64,000 bases of DNA, taken from contig JABSRQ010000001.1 in assembly GCA_013215055.1 (NCBI GenBank), positions 52,912-116,911 of the forward strand, read 5' to 3'. Shown here one piece after another: positions 63,656 to 64,000 of the stretch (positions are counted from its first letter, which is position 1; each line of letters starts with the position of its first letter). Under the pieces are notes generated by a model. It made no database searches, was not told the DNA's origin, and worked only from the letters and a program-made list of their open reading frames with translations. The DNA is from Pseudomonadales bacterium (GTDB taxonomy: Bacteria > Pseudomonadota > Gammaproteobacteria > Pseudomonadales > DT-91). A program made the position numbers and the translations under genes.

Positions 63656-63910
63656 TTTATTACTTCTATTTCTAAGTCGGACGAACGACAAGTATATTCA
63701 TGGAAGGTAAGTTGCGAGTAGCCTAACAAGTATCTTTCAACAGCACGCCAGCTGAGTATGCGAAGAGTTGTATTTTAATACGAAACAAGAAGTTTTTACG
63801 TATTATGACCTTATAGGTATAACATATCAGGAAAGATCTCAATATCAAGCAGTTACAAAAGCAGGGTATGTCATAGATTATAAAAGAATTTTATCAATAG
63901 ACTGATTTCT

Positions 63911-63929
63911 TAACAGCCGCTTTTGACAC
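63911..63929 (+). repeat. 19-bp inverted-repeat arm (attC-like half), right side
   Basis: TAACAGCCGCTTTTGACAC, reverse complement of 62467-62485. Preceded by TCT, so TCTTAAC (63908-63914) could be an attC R'' core; GTTAGGA at 63992-63998 could be the matching R' at the window edge. Region 63656-63907 contains no other gene. Confidence 0.65.
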
Positions 63930-64000
63930 ATTGGAGCCTAAGCTGGGCCACTCGTAGTAACAACTAACAGGATTGATCTGCTCGGTATTCGGTTAGGACT

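Noticed and set aside
63721..63727. GCCTAAC core on the plus strand upstream of the orphan gene start
   Set aside because: It could be an R' core in minus orientation (GTTAGGC) but I found no partner core at the usual distance, so I do not call an attC here.
1..64000. CRISPR arrays, tRNA or rRNA genes
   Set aside because: No regularly spaced short direct repeats and no tRNA- or rRNA-like stretch were seen on either strand.

Overview
The window looks like chromosomal DNA of a Gram-negative, probably marine, gammaproteobacterium. Outer-membrane porins, a TonB-dependent receptor, c-type cytochromes, lipoproteins, many hybrid sensor kinases and an oxidative lipid- or steroid-like catabolic gene set all fit a Cellvibrionales/Spongiibacteraceae-like host. 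The placement is inferred from gene content; no rRNA or other marker gene is present.

Left part (1-8.4 kb). After the 3' end of a chemotaxis receptor comes an AT-rich array of small same-strand genes. Each unit ends in an attC-like site (YAAC ... GTTRRR cores). I count 11 sites and 11 cassettes: a truncated MAPEG gene, a GNAT acetyltransferase, a GFA-fold protein, a PTP-like phosphatase plus a DoxX-like protein, an L7/L12-like membrane protein, an AraC/GyrI-like regulator, a frameshifted membrane protein plus a methyltransferase, and four unknown proteins. No integrase gene is visible, so this is an integrase-less attC cluster (CALIN) or the inner part of a larger integron. A ~246-bp sequence is present as a direct repeat at both ends and truncates the first cassette gene.

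Middle (8.4-31 kb). A KstD-like flavoprotein is followed by a histidine kinase diverging from an H-NOX gas sensor, then a minus-strand unit TetR / aldehyde dehydrogenase / membrane di-iron hydroxylase / extended SDR. A stretch of gene remnants (methyltransferase, Old Yellow Enzyme) and a GAF hybrid kinase follow. Next comes a catabolic block with SDRs, a LysR regulator, a GMC oxidoreductase, an LLM-family F420-type oxidoreductase, an FAD oxidoreductase, an NTF2-like protein, a TetR regulator and an F420-dependent NADP reductase-like gene. The last and the LLM gene suggest use of cofactor F420.

Right part (31-64 kb). A diheme peroxidase diverges from an outer-membrane porin-like gene. Then come a decayed msrP, a DUF1330 gene, a CxxCH lipoprotein, a TonB receptor, a decayed epimerase gene, an acyl-CoA dehydrogenase, kinase fragments around an amidohydrolase gene that carries an in-frame stop, two small lipid-related genes, an SRPBCC gene, two paralogous DUF4154-histidine kinase-receiver proteins, a DUF6502 gene next to a beta-propeller lipoprotein, an FHA protein, an outer-membrane protein, an XRE regulator, a porin and two exported proteins. 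At the right edge an AT-rich orphan gene is bracketed by perfect 19-bp inverted repeats that resemble attC arms, suggesting another cassette-type insertion.

About ten decayed or interrupted genes in 64 kb, with the cassette array, mark this as a plastic accessory region.
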